Below, piece by piece: positions 56,942-64,000 of a DNA stretch of 64,000 bases; the stretch's first letter is position 1; every line of letters starts with the position of its first letter. A program made the position numbers and the translations under genes. The notes beneath the pieces are model-generated. The model was not told the DNA's origin and did not search any database. It was given only the letters and a program-made list of their open reading frames with translations. The stretch covers positions 31,644 to 95,643 of the forward strand of contig JAUHWL010000011.1 of assembly GCA_030424545.1 (NCBI GenBank), read 5' to 3'. This DNA comes from Bacteroidia bacterium (lineage in GTDB: Bacteria; Bacteroidota; Bacteroidia; Flavobacteriales; Schleiferiaceae).

Positions 56942-57004
56942 TTTGTTGCACGTTTGTTGCACAATATTGCGTTTTATTGCAAAGTTGTTGCACATTTGTT
57001 GCAC
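56942..57004 (+). repeat. paired direct repeats, probable integrase arm-type sites
   Basis: TTGTTGCAC occurs at 56943, 56954, 56985 and 56996. The copies are 11 bp apart within each pair and the pairs are 42 bp apart start to start. They sit between the tRNA att site and the recombinase gene, where lambda-type integrases have arm sites. Spacing of about one helical turn suits cooperative binding. Confidence 0.65.
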
Positions 57005-57018
57005 AGATTTTGATAATT

Positions 57019-58218
57019 ATGGCGAGCGTTAAACTAAAATTAAAGACCCAATCGGTAAATAAAAGCGGTGAGTATGGCATTGTTTATGAAATTATTTACA
57101 AGCGTAAAAGAAAGATCATTAATTCGGGCAATCGGGCAACATTAAAACAATGGGACGAAAGCACGTCTAACATTTTAACTGGTCCAAAAAAAGGATTGCA
57201 CCCGGGCGGTGTAAAACTAAAAATAGCGTTACAGAACCGACTGGCAGAAATTACCGAAGCGGCCATGCTTGCGGAATTAAAAAAGTTGCCGCCTGATGAG
57301 TTTTTTGCTCAGTTAGAAAACCAAACTAAAAGCCTATCGTTTTTTGAGTATTTTCAAAAGCGGATTGACGAGTTAGAACGCGCAAAGAAAATAGGCAATG
57401 CCCGGGTATATCGTTTGGTTTTGTCTCAGCTTAAAAAAAGTTGCAACGATTTACCCATTAAACAAGTAGATTATAATTATCTATATCAATTTAAATTAGC
57501 GCGTTTGGCGCTCGCTAATAGCCCTAATACTATTAGGCTATATCTACGCACCACCCGCGCGGTATTAAGCGAAGCAGTAAGAAGTGGAGTGCTAGAGGTA
57601 AACCCATTTGATACTAATTTAATGCCACCCGCCAAGACTACGGCAAAACGGGCGTTACCTTATTACAATATTTTAACCCTAGAGGCTGCAAGTTTAAAAG
57701 GTACCAAAGCATTTGCGCGCGATGTTTACCTGCTTGGTTTTTATTTGCGCGGGATGGATTTTGTAGATCTGGCGCATTTAACGGCTGAGAATATACACGG
57801 CAACCGCATTGTTTACAACCGCATCAAAAGTGGCCAGTTGCTAAGTATTAAAATTAACGCCAAGGCAATGGCAATTTTACAGCGATACGCAAACCGTCAT
57901 AAAACCTTTTTGTTGCCAATACTAGACAAACCAAAAGATTTAAACCCTGATAATTACGGCACCCGGTACCGTAGAATAAAAAACAACTTACAAGCTTTAG
58001 GTAAAGATTTTTGTTTCGATTTAAACCTTACCACAAAAACCAATAGGCATACATGGGCAACCGTTGCCAAATATAGGGGTGTTTCGCGCGATGTTATTGC
58101 GGAATGTTTAGGCCATAGTGTTCGCGGTGTTACAGATATTTATTTAAAAGAGTTTGACGATAGTGTTTTAGATGATGCAAACGATTTGGTTTGCGGTGAG
58201 CAGCTTTGTTGTTTATAG
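57019..58218 (+). CDS. tyrosine recombinase / phage integrase
   Basis: A 399-residue integrase: N-terminal arm-binding-type beta region (about 1-95, VKLKLKTQSVNKSGEYGIVYEI), core-binding helices (about 110-215), catalytic domain. Catalytic residues are R in FYLRGMDFVDLAHL, K in YNRIKSGQLL, R-H in TNRHTWATVAKYRG, H in LGHSVRGVT and the Tyr in DIYLKEF. The first His of the HxxR box is Lys here, a known variation. The ATG at 57019 starts the domain; an earlier in-frame start at 56788 would lie inside the tRNA and is rejected. The enzyme would integrate and excise the element at tRNA-Asp. Confidence 0.92.
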   Translation: MASVKLKLKTQSVNKSGEYGIVYEIIYKRKRKIINSGNRATLKQWDESTSNILTGPKKGLHPGGVKLKIALQNRLAEITEAAMLAELKKLPPDEFFAQLENQTKSLSFFEYFQKRIDELERAKKIGNARVYRLVLSQLKKSCNDLPIKQVDYNYLYQFKLARLALANSPNTIRLYLRTTRAVLSEAVRSGVLEVNPFDTNLMPPAKTTAKRALPYYNILTLEAASLKGTKAFARDVYLLGFYLRGMDFVDLAHLTAENIHGNRIVYNRIKSGQLLSIKINAKAMAILQRYANRHKTFLLPILDKPKDLNPDNYGTRYRRIKNNLQALGKDFCFDLNLTTKTNRHTWATVAKYRGVSRDVIAECLGHSVRGVTDIYLKEFDDSVLDDANDLVCGEQLCCL

Positions 58219-58330
58219 TCAGTAAGTTACAATTTATTTTTAAAAATCCGTAACCATGTTACGGGAGGTTGCACTTTAAACAATGCAATTTTGTGCAGAT
58301 ATATGTATAAAAACGTTTAAAATCAGAGTT

Positions 58331-58555
58331 ATGAGAAACGAAAGGAAATCGGTTTACATGGGTAGAACAGAGGCGGCAATGTATTTAGGTCAATCGCCTG
58401 CAACAATAACAAAATGGGCAAATGAAGGCATTTTAACTGGTGCAATTATCCGTGGAAGGTGGTTGTTTAAGCGTGATGAGCTGGATAAGATTTATGAGCG
58501 CGGGGTTTCTAGTGCAAAGGTTGAAAACGCAATGTTGAAAACGCAAAATAGATAG
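58331..58555 (+). CDS. excisionase-like helix-turn-helix protein
   Basis: A 74-residue protein with one MerR/HTH_17-type domain: MGRTEAAMYLGQSPATITKWANEGILTGAIIRGRWLFKRDELDKIYE. Such small proteins next to an integrase often act as excisionase or local regulator. The ATG at 58331 is used; the stretch before it from 58283 does not look coding. It follows the integrase by 112 bases. Confidence 0.75.
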   Translation: MRNERKSVYMGRTEAAMYLGQSPATITKWANEGILTGAIIRGRWLFKRDELDKIYERGVSSAKVENAMLKTQNR

Positions 58556-58558
58556 AAA

Positions 58559-59053
58559 ATGGCTGAGAATATTCAAAATCAAATGGCTTTTAGTCTTTTT
58601 GCGACTAGTTTATTAAATGAGGTTGTGAGTAATAATCTTAATAAATTATCTAAACAATCGTTGCAGGAACGTGAGCACGTGAGCACGGTATTTTATACTT
58701 ATATGAATCAGGAAAAACCAACGGATTTAAATAGGTTAAATGAAGTTGTTAAAAATCTTTATGCCTGTGATTATAAATATTTATCATTAATAATGGGTGT
58801 GGATTGTAACGATCATGGTTTATCTCTAATACTGATGCGGGTTTATGATCGTTGGAAATTTGCAGCCGTTGCAAATGGTATATCCGGTGAAGATAAGCGG
58901 GTGTTAAATTTTTATGATGAGTTGTTAAATGAGGCTCATCAAAAAGGTGATGCCTATATGCTTGTTTTGGTTTTGTGGCAATCATTGTTTCACTTGAATT
59001 TAATTACAAAGGTTTGCGATCTGGTTGATTTAAAAGCTATCGGTGAGGAATAA
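58559..59053 (+). CDS. unknown all-helical protein of the element
   Basis: A 164-residue protein, predicted helical, no domain recognised. It lies 3 bases after the HTH gene, so it is translated from the same message. Its codon usage is AT-rich like the other element genes. Confidence 0.55.
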   Translation: MAENIQNQMAFSLFATSLLNEVVSNNLNKLSKQSLQEREHVSTVFYTYMNQEKPTDLNRLNEVVKNLYACDYKYLSLIMGVDCNDHGLSLILMRVYDRWKFAAVANGISGEDKRVLNFYDELLNEAHQKGDAYMLVLVLWQSLFHLNLITKVCDLVDLKAIGEE

Positions 59054-59100
59054 TTGAAATAATAGCGTGTAGGGTATGGGGATTTTTAATAAAACTTTTT

Positions 59101-60114
59101 ATGCAGAAAATTAGTGAAAACTGGGTAGCACTCGGTAAAGGGATTATTACAACAGAATTATTTAACAACAAAAAACATGAACAATCGTTTTGGCTCTATA
59201 TTAATTTTTTGTCTAAGGCTCGCGTTCATCACGGCAACGTGTTTGGGTTTAGTCTTTCACCTAACCAGTTTATTTTTGATAGGTTAGAAATTCAATCAGA
59301 TAATTTTTTTGTCTTCAAAAACTCAGATCTTAACAAATCTTGGAAATACTTATTAAAAAATAAGTATGTGTGCGAAGTTGGAAGTGCTGGCGATGGCGCA
59401 ATTATTGGCCAAATCACTAATAATTTTGTTGTAGATGGTGTAAACTGGGTACAATTACCGCGCGATGTTATAGAGACTGAAATAGCAAGCACTTGCAACC
59501 TTTTAAAAGTTTATATTTTTTGTTTTATACGCAAGTATTATAAACCTGGGGGCAAGTATAAAGTAAACCAACTAAGTACTGGGTATAAGATTGGGGCAAC
59601 CGCGTGCGGAGTTAGTATATCAACGTTTAGGCGCCAGTTAAGTTGGTTAAATGAGATAAAAGCTTTGCGTGTAGAGAGTAATACTCACGGAACCGTTATC
59701 ACCGTATTGCCGCGCAATTTTGATTTTTCAGAGGCAGCAGGGGTGAATTTAGAAAATAGTAATGTAATAGACATTAATAGTCCTAAGGTTAAACAAGCCG
59801 TTGGCGTATCTCCTATAAAATCTAAGTATGCAGGAGCGCAAGAAATGCATGAAGATATTAATTGGAAAAATCAAGTATTGAGCTACCTGCATAATTTAGG
59901 TTATAAATCAATTGGGTTTAAAGAGTTATATGCGGAAATAGAAATGTTTTGGCAGCACCTACAAGTAACGGGCGAAACGCATACACCAGTAACCGGGCGA
60001 AAGCATTTTATTAATTGGTTATGTAAAAAGATGCAGTACCAACGGCCAGATATTGGCGCGCTTTGGGATGGTAAAGGAATGATGCCTGGCAAAACACTAA
60101 GAAAGGTTAATTAA
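59101..60114 (+). CDS. winged-helix protein, possible replication or regulatory protein
   Basis: A 337-residue protein. A middle region (KIGATACGVSISTFRRQLSWLNEIKALRVESN, about 160-195) looks like a winged helix-turn-helix, and the N-terminal region resembles another such fold, as in Rep-type initiators. The C-terminal 80 residues (LYAEIEMFWQHLQV to RKHFINWLCKKMQYQRPDIGALW) resemble the tail of Bacteroidota mobile-element proteins of unknown function. A replication initiator is my best guess, with low confidence. Candidate binding repeats lie in the gap that follows. Confidence 0.5.
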   Translation: MQKISENWVALGKGIITTELFNNKKHEQSFWLYINFLSKARVHHGNVFGFSLSPNQFIFDRLEIQSDNFFVFKNSDLNKSWKYLLKNKYVCEVGSAGDGAIIGQITNNFVVDGVNWVQLPRDVIETEIASTCNLLKVYIFCFIRKYYKPGGKYKVNQLSTGYKIGATACGVSISTFRRQLSWLNEIKALRVESNTHGTVITVLPRNFDFSEAAGVNLENSNVIDINSPKVKQAVGVSPIKSKYAGAQEMHEDINWKNQVLSYLHNLGYKSIGFKELYAEIEMFWQHLQVTGETHTPVTGRKHFINWLCKKMQYQRPDIGALWDGKGMMPGKTLRKVN

Positions 60115-60386
60115 CGGATCTGGTTTGTGTTGCTTTTTTTTGTTTTAAATCGCAAAAATCGACCAACAAAAAAACAATAAAAATTAACGTAAAAGCCAGT
60201 AGTGTAAAGGGTTTTAGAAGTGTGTTCTTTTATTTAATTGTAAACACCGACCAACAAAAGAATTTCTAGTGGCATTCTAGTGGTATATGCGTGAGTAACA
60301 TAATAAAGAAAGAAAGAATGAAACATTGAAAAATATAATAAAGCCGATTAATTTTTTTTTAAAGCTAACTATAAAAACAAATAATT
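60115..60386. other. intergenic region with short direct repeats
   Basis: CGACCAACAAAA occurs near 60170 and 60248, and TCTAGTGGCAT/TCTAGTGGTAT sit in tandem at 60265 and 60276 (11-bp period). No gene seen. These could be binding sites for the winged-helix protein, an origin or an operator. Confidence 0.4.
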
Positions 60387-60539
60387 ATGAGTGGAAAAAC
60401 GCAACGTGTAAATCTCAATGAAAGTATTGCGGATAAATACGAAAAGTATGAGCAGCAATTAAAAGAAGCTGAGGATGCATTAATTAAACTTCGGGAATTG
60501 ATTGAAGAAAAGGAAAAAGAAGAGCTTAATAATATCTAA
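60387..60539 (+). CDS. small coiled-coil protein
   Basis: A 50-residue protein (start MSGKTQRVNLNESIADKY), then a charged Glu/Lys-rich helix with heptad character (KYEQQLKEAEDALIKL). Start ATG at 60387, stop TAA ending at 60539. It sits with normal spacing before the next gene. No family recognised; helix type suggests a small dimer or adaptor. Confidence 0.6.
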   Translation: MSGKTQRVNLNESIADKYEKYEQQLKEAEDALIKLRELIEEKEKEELNNI

Positions 60540-60556
60540 CTATAAAATCAAACAAA

Positions 60557-60856
60557 ATGAAAGATCAGAAAATTTACAGCGTACACTTAATGTCAACAAT
60601 TGAAACAACGTTATCCGGAGTTGTTCCAGTAACTCTTATGCCTAGCTGCTTTGTTGGTAGCTCATTAAGCACCTGCGAGGCTTTTATAGATGCCTCTATG
60701 AATTATGTAGATGGGTATTACTATTGGGCAATATCTACAAAGCCCTTAGACCAGAACCCAGATAGTATAATTGGTGGTGCAAAGGAGTACAACACTACAT
60801 TGTATTATGACAGCTACGGTGAAAGGTTAGAAGCTGAGCCAGTACTTACTTGCTAA
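60557..60856 (+). CDS. unknown small protein of the element
   Basis: A 99-residue protein rich in Ser, Thr and Tyr with two Cys near the middle. It is only 17 bases after the coiled-coil gene, so the two are probably one operon, ending before the hairpin at 60861. No family recognised. Confidence 0.5.
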   Translation: MKDQKIYSVHLMSTIETTLSGVVPVTLMPSCFVGSSLSTCEAFIDASMNYVDGYYYWAISTKPLDQNPDSIIGGAKEYNTTLYYDSYGERLEAEPVLTC

Positions 60857-60860
60857 ATAA

Positions 60861-60889
60861 TTAGCCCGCTGTTAAACGCAGCGGGCTAA
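60861..60889 (+). terminator. strong hairpin after the small operon
   Basis: Perfect 11-bp stem TTAGCCCGCTG / CAGCGGGCTAA with a 7-base loop. The T-run after it is weak, so it may be a rho-independent terminator of low strength or a protein site. Confidence 0.6.
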
Positions 60890-60938
60890 TAAATGCTAAG
60901 TTTTATTAAATAAATGGGTATTTATTCAAATAACTTTA

Positions 60939-61016
60939 AATTGAGTGTATTTCGTACTGAAATTCTTATTAAATCTTTAATTAGGGGGTAGGGGTCTAAA
61001 TTTCAGGCACTCAATT
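60939..61016. repeat. nested inverted repeat upstream of the capsid gene
   Basis: Outer arms AATTGAGTG (60939-60947) and CACTCAATT (61008-61016), inner arms GAAATT (60959-60964) and AATTTC (60999-61004). The region 60857-61235 has no gene; it also contains two G-runs (near 60983 and 61065). Confidence 0.5.
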
Positions 61017-61235
61017 ATATACAACCGCTGTGAAGAGGCATTTACACTAAGTTTTAAAAAAGGGTAGGGGGGGTAAGAGTTACCCGGAGCTTTATGACTT
61101 GAAAACAGCCGTTTTTGCACCGGTAAAATGTTAATAAAATCGGCTTTATGTTAGTAGATTTCAGATAGTTACATAAGAGTTCCACCTTGTTTATTTTATT
61201 TTTATTGGGTATTAATGTAAAAGGGATTAAGACCC

Positions 61236-62564
61236 ATGAAAAAATCAGTAGAATTAAAAATGCTCCGCAATGAGAAAATTGAAGAGCTGGACGCGATCAA
61301 TCAAATCGCAGAGACACAACGCAGAGATTTATCTAGTGTTGAAAACGACAAAGTAGATCAGTTGGTGAGCCAGGTAAAAGATCTAAACAGCAAAATAGAA
61401 GAGGCTGAAGCATCAGAATTGCGAGCTTTGGAAAATGCAACCATTACAGCGGCAGAACGCAAAGCCAACGGTATTACCAGCACAGAGCAAATGCACAGAG
61501 CGTTTGATACCGGAAGTTACAACCCTAACATGATTGGTCTGGGTGGTAAAAAGGCATTGCCCGAAAACGTTTTTCAAAGAAACGAGCCAGTACAAACGGC
61601 ACGCGGTAAAAAAGAAGAATTTAGAAATGTAACAATTGCGGATCTGGTACGCTATAAAATAACCGGTGAAACCCGAAACGCAGAGGAAAAACGCGCGGTT
61701 GAAGCTGGCACCGATAGTAAAGGTGGTTTTTTAGTGCCTGAATCTATAAGCAATGCTTATGTAAATTCAATTCGTGCTAAGACCCAAATTGTAAATGCCG
61801 GGGCTGTAACATCGATGCATGATCAAGGCAGTTTTTCCTCCGTGAATTTCGCCCAAGTTACCACTCCGCCAGTGGCCGGATGGTATGCCGAAGGCGGCAC
61901 AATTGCAGATAGCACAATGGTATTTGGAAATATACCAATGGCGTTTCACAACTTAATTGCAAAGGTGCCCGTAACTGCCGAGTTTCTACAAGATGCAATA
62001 GGCGGATCTCAAGTTCTTAACGATGAACTATCGCGCGCAATTGCACAACAAATAGATTATGCTGCGTTTTATGGTTTGGCTTTAAACAATCAGCCCGTTG
62101 GTTTAGATACGTTACCTAATGTGCAGCAAATTGATGCAATAAGCACGAGCCCGGTGGCAAATTATAGCCACTTGGTAAATGGTATTACAAAATTAAAAGA
62201 GGCCAATTATTATACCGATAAAACAGCCGCAATTTTATCGCCTACGCTTTGGGGGCAATACGCTAATTTAACAAGTAGTGTAGATGCACAACCTTTGTTA
62301 AAACCTGAGGCAATTCGCGATTTACCGCTTTTTGATAGCAGCATGATCAAAACGGATATTGATGTATCCGGAAATGATACAACCCAAGTCTACCTCGGAA
62401 ACTGGGAGAACCTAATTATTGGAGTTAGATCTGGGTTGAAATTTAAATTGTTTGATCATACAGATGAGGACAACAGCTATACACTTGCGTGTTTTATGCG
62501 TGTTGGTATTGCTTGTGTTCGTCCTGATTCGTTTGTTAAAATACATTCTGTAAAGTTGGCTTAA
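61236..62564 (+). CDS. HK97-fold phage major capsid protein
   Basis: A 442-residue capsid protein. Residues 1-~70 are a charged coiled coil (KMLRNEKIEELDAINQIAE, then VSQVKDLNSKIEEAEASELRALE), the delta or scaffold domain that a prohead protease normally removes. The HK97 body starts near 150: GTDSKGGFLVPESISNAYVNSIRAKTQIV, GWYAEGGTI, LIAKVPVTAEFLQDA, QIDYAAFYGLALNNQPVGL and a C-terminal FMRVGIACVRPDSFVKI, all typical. No protease, portal or terminase gene is next to it. Start MKKSVELK is preceded by AAAGGG. Confidence 0.92.
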   Translation: MKKSVELKMLRNEKIEELDAINQIAETQRRDLSSVENDKVDQLVSQVKDLNSKIEEAEASELRALENATITAAERKANGITSTEQMHRAFDTGSYNPNMIGLGGKKALPENVFQRNEPVQTARGKKEEFRNVTIADLVRYKITGETRNAEEKRAVEAGTDSKGGFLVPESISNAYVNSIRAKTQIVNAGAVTSMHDQGSFSSVNFAQVTTPPVAGWYAEGGTIADSTMVFGNIPMAFHNLIAKVPVTAEFLQDAIGGSQVLNDELSRAIAQQIDYAAFYGLALNNQPVGLDTLPNVQQIDAISTSPVANYSHLVNGITKLKEANYYTDKTAAILSPTLWGQYANLTSSVDAQPLLKPEAIRDLPLFDSSMIKTDIDVSGNDTTQVYLGNWENLIIGVRSGLKFKLFDHTDEDNSYTLACFMRVGIACVRPDSFVKIHSVKLA

Positions 62565-62586
62565 TCCCTGCACGCTAATTTCACAC

Positions 62587-62617
62587 AAAACCCCTGCTTT
62601 TAATGGTGGGGGTTTTT
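62587..62617 (+). terminator. terminator after the capsid gene
   Basis: Stem AAAACCCC / GGGGTTTT with a loop of about 14 bases and T-rich end. Confidence 0.75.
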
Positions 62618-62673
62618 AAAAACTAAGGCTCTTTTTAGTCACTTTTTTAGAGTTTTAGATGTTTTACAATAAG

Positions 62674-62711
62674 AAAACCGCGCGTGGCTTTTAGTTGCAC
62701 GCGGTTTTTTT
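62674..62711. terminator. second hairpin after the capsid gene
   Basis: AAAACCGCGCGTG / CACGCGGTTTT with a two-base bulge, followed by seven T on the plus strand. It may end plus-strand transcripts, or those coming in from the array on the minus strand. Confidence 0.7.
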
Positions 62712-62924
62712 ATATAAAGGTAAAGGTGGCAGGGAACGTCTGGTTGATCGCGTTGGTGTTTAGGCTTGCAACGTTAACCCGGTAACCTTTAATGGTGGTT
62801 ATACAAAAACGAACTACAATCTAAAAGGAACCATTTGCGGTGCAATGATTTGGTAGTTTATAAAATAAGGTTTTAGAGCTTTTAAAAATATTGGCAATTG
62901 CCACAACGGTAATAATTCAGATCC

Positions 62925-63001
62925 GGCACGGTCTGTTTTATTTAATCACTCTTTTATCATTGGTCGGCTTTTTATAGGTCGGCCAATGCTATTTTTTACC
63001 C
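62925..63001 (+). repeat. second repeat family in the array, copy 1, with terminator hairpin
   Basis: Begins GGCACGGTCTG and holds the hairpin ATTGGTCG / CGGCCAAT (62959-62987) followed by a T-run. A second copy is at 63794-63871. Confidence 0.65.
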
Positions 63002-63793
63002 AATTTTTGCCGCAATTACCACTCACTAAACTGTAAAAAAGCACATTTTTTAAGCTAAGTTATTAACACATTGTTAGCTATAAAAAATCAATTGGCAGGG
63101 AACGCTTGATTGATCGCGTTGGTGTTTAGGCTTGCAACGTTAACCCGGTAACCTTTAAGAGTGGTTATACAGAAACGAGCTACAATCTAAAAGGAACCAT
63201 TTGCGGTGCAATGATCTGGTAGTTTGTACGGATAGAAATATTAAGCTAAACATAATCATGTAGGTGTTGGCAGGGAACGCTTGATTGATCGCGTTGGTGT
63301 TTAGGCTTGCAACGTTAACCCGGTAATCTTTAAGAGTGGTTATACAGAAACGTGCTACAATCTAAAAGGAACCATTTGCGGTGCAACGATCTGGTAGTTT
63401 GTACGGATAGAAATATTAAGCTAAACATAATCATGTAGGTGTAAGCAGGGAACGTCTGGTTGATCGCGTTGGTGTTTAGACTTGCAACGTTAACCCGGTA
63501 ACCTTTAATGGTGGTTATGCAGAAACGAGCTACAATCTAAAAGGAACCATTTGCGGTGCAATGATCTGGTAGTTTGTACGGATAGAAATGTTAAGCTAAA
63601 CATAATCATGTAGGTGTTAGCAGGGAATGTCTGGTTGATCGCGTTGGTGTTTAGGCTTGCAGCGTTAACCCGGTAATCTTTAATGGTGGTTATACAAAAG
63701 CGAGCTACAATCTAAGAGGCGCTATTTGCGGTGCAATGATTTGGTAGTTTGTACGGATAGAAATGTTAAGCTAAACATAATCATGTAGGTGTT

Positions 63794-63871
63794 GGCACGG
63801 TCTGCTTTATTATAATCACTTTTTTATCATTAGTCGGCTTTTTATAGGTCGGCCAATGCTATTTTTTACCC
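63794..63871 (+). repeat. second repeat family in the array, copy 2
   Basis: About 90 percent like the first copy. One stem base is changed (ATTAGTCG), giving an A-C mismatch, but the T-run remains. Confidence 0.65.
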
Positions 63872-64000
63872 AGATAAAAACGGATAGAAATGATCATGTA
63901 GGTGTTAGCAGGGAATGTCTGGTTGATCGCGTTGGTGTTTAGGCTTGCAGCGTTAACCCGGTAATCTTTAATGGTGGTTATACAAAAGCGAGCTACAATC

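Larger units (their letters stand above)
56810..64000 (+). mobile_element. integrated phage-like element at tRNA-Asp (left end; right end outside window)
   Basis: Evidence for integration: an intact tRNA-Asp gene followed within 170 bases by a tyrosine recombinase reading away from it, paired direct repeats between them, an excisionase-like HTH gene, unknown proteins, a phage capsid gene and a repeat array. The core att sequence is probably the tRNA 3' half (about 56810-56849); the right copy is not in the window. No terminase, portal, prohead protease, tail, conjugation or toxin gene is seen in the visible 7 kb. A defective prophage, a capsid-carrying satellite or the left part of a longer prophage are all possible. 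Confidence 0.8.
62728..64000. repeat. tandem repeat array, unit about 130-175 bp, continues past the window
   Basis: Unit starts at 62728, 63094, 63269, 63444, 63619 and 63907. Four successive copies are exactly 175 bp apart; the others are separated by extra sequence. Each has a conserved 130-base part (begins GGCAGGGAACG or AGCAGGGAATG, ends GGTAGTTT) and a 45-base tail with TACGGATAGAAA and ATAATCATGTAGGTGTT. On the minus strand the conserved part encodes a peptide with IT-T-IK-YRVN and NTNAINQ-FPA. Of 15 variable codon positions in that frame 10 are third positions. No gene is recognised; the region may be a series of gene-end copies or RNA units. Confidence 0.75.

Noticed and set aside
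56788..57018. An in-frame extension of the integrase starting at 56788
   Set aside because: It lies inside the tRNA-Asp gene and the terminator; the domain begins at the ATG at 57019.
62728..64000. CRISPR array
   Set aside because: The repeats are 130-175 bp without short unique spacers, and no cas gene is nearby.
62728..64000. Diversity-generating retroelement (template and variable repeats)
   Set aside because: No reverse transcriptase is visible and changes are mixed transitions, not adenine-specific; six tandem copies also do not fit.

Overview
The window is about 64 kb of a Bacteroidota chromosome, most likely from the order Flavobacteriales. The signs are three proteins with type IX secretion (T9SS) C-terminal sorting domains, a menaquinone operon, a DnaE replicase fused to a DnaQ-type exonuclease, an S16 with a long acidic tail, a SusC-like TonB receptor, and several promoters of the Bacteroidota type (TTG or TTTG, 17-21 bases, TAnnTTTG). 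The species cannot be named from the sequence.

Layout. 1-9.1 kb, minus strand: a run from a DUF4252 protein through a lipoprotein, an ABC-2 exporter, a BCCT transporter, an OmpR-type response regulator with its histidine kinase, a PepSY-like protein and a TonB-dependent receptor that leaves the window. 9.2-14.8 kb, plus strand: a SAM-I riboswitch followed by a split methionine synthase (two genes) and metF, that is, the methyl-transfer branch of methionine synthesis. The second metH gene carries an in-frame insert of about 600 bp made of two directly repeated GC-rich palindromic units around a DUF559 endonuclease-like domain. 14.9-23.4 kb, minus strand: a secreted Kelch protein, an SGNH/MBOAT acyltransferase pair, and the rmuC-GWxTD-rlmB cluster. 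23.5-26.1 kb, plus strand: an ATP-grasp protein and a secreted sugar dehydrogenase. 26.1-32.2 kb, minus strand: menI, menF, menD, menB and two bacterial-PH membrane proteins. 32.3-36.2 kb, plus strand: thrS-infC-rpmI-rplT. 36.8-37.6 kb, minus strand: tal and the SRP RNA gene. 37.9-44 kb, plus strand: secreted endonuclease I, two glycosyltransferases and an efflux adaptor. 44-50.4 kb, mostly minus: xerD, aroQ (plus strand), trmN6, rimM and rpsP. 50.7-56.7 kb, plus strand: dnaE, trxA and a DUF58 protein.

From the tRNA-Asp gene at 56.77 kb to the end lies an integrated mobile element. It has paired 11-bp repeats that look like integrase arm sites, a tyrosine recombinase, an excisionase-like HTH protein, a winged-helix protein, small unknown proteins and a lone HK97-type major capsid protein with no terminase, portal or protease in view. 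After the capsid gene comes an array of at least six copies of a unit of about 130-175 bp. Its substitutions fall mostly on third codon positions of one minus-strand frame. This element and the metH insert are the two most unusual things in the window.

Limits: families were recognised by eye from motifs. No database search, structure prediction or comparison with other genomes was made.
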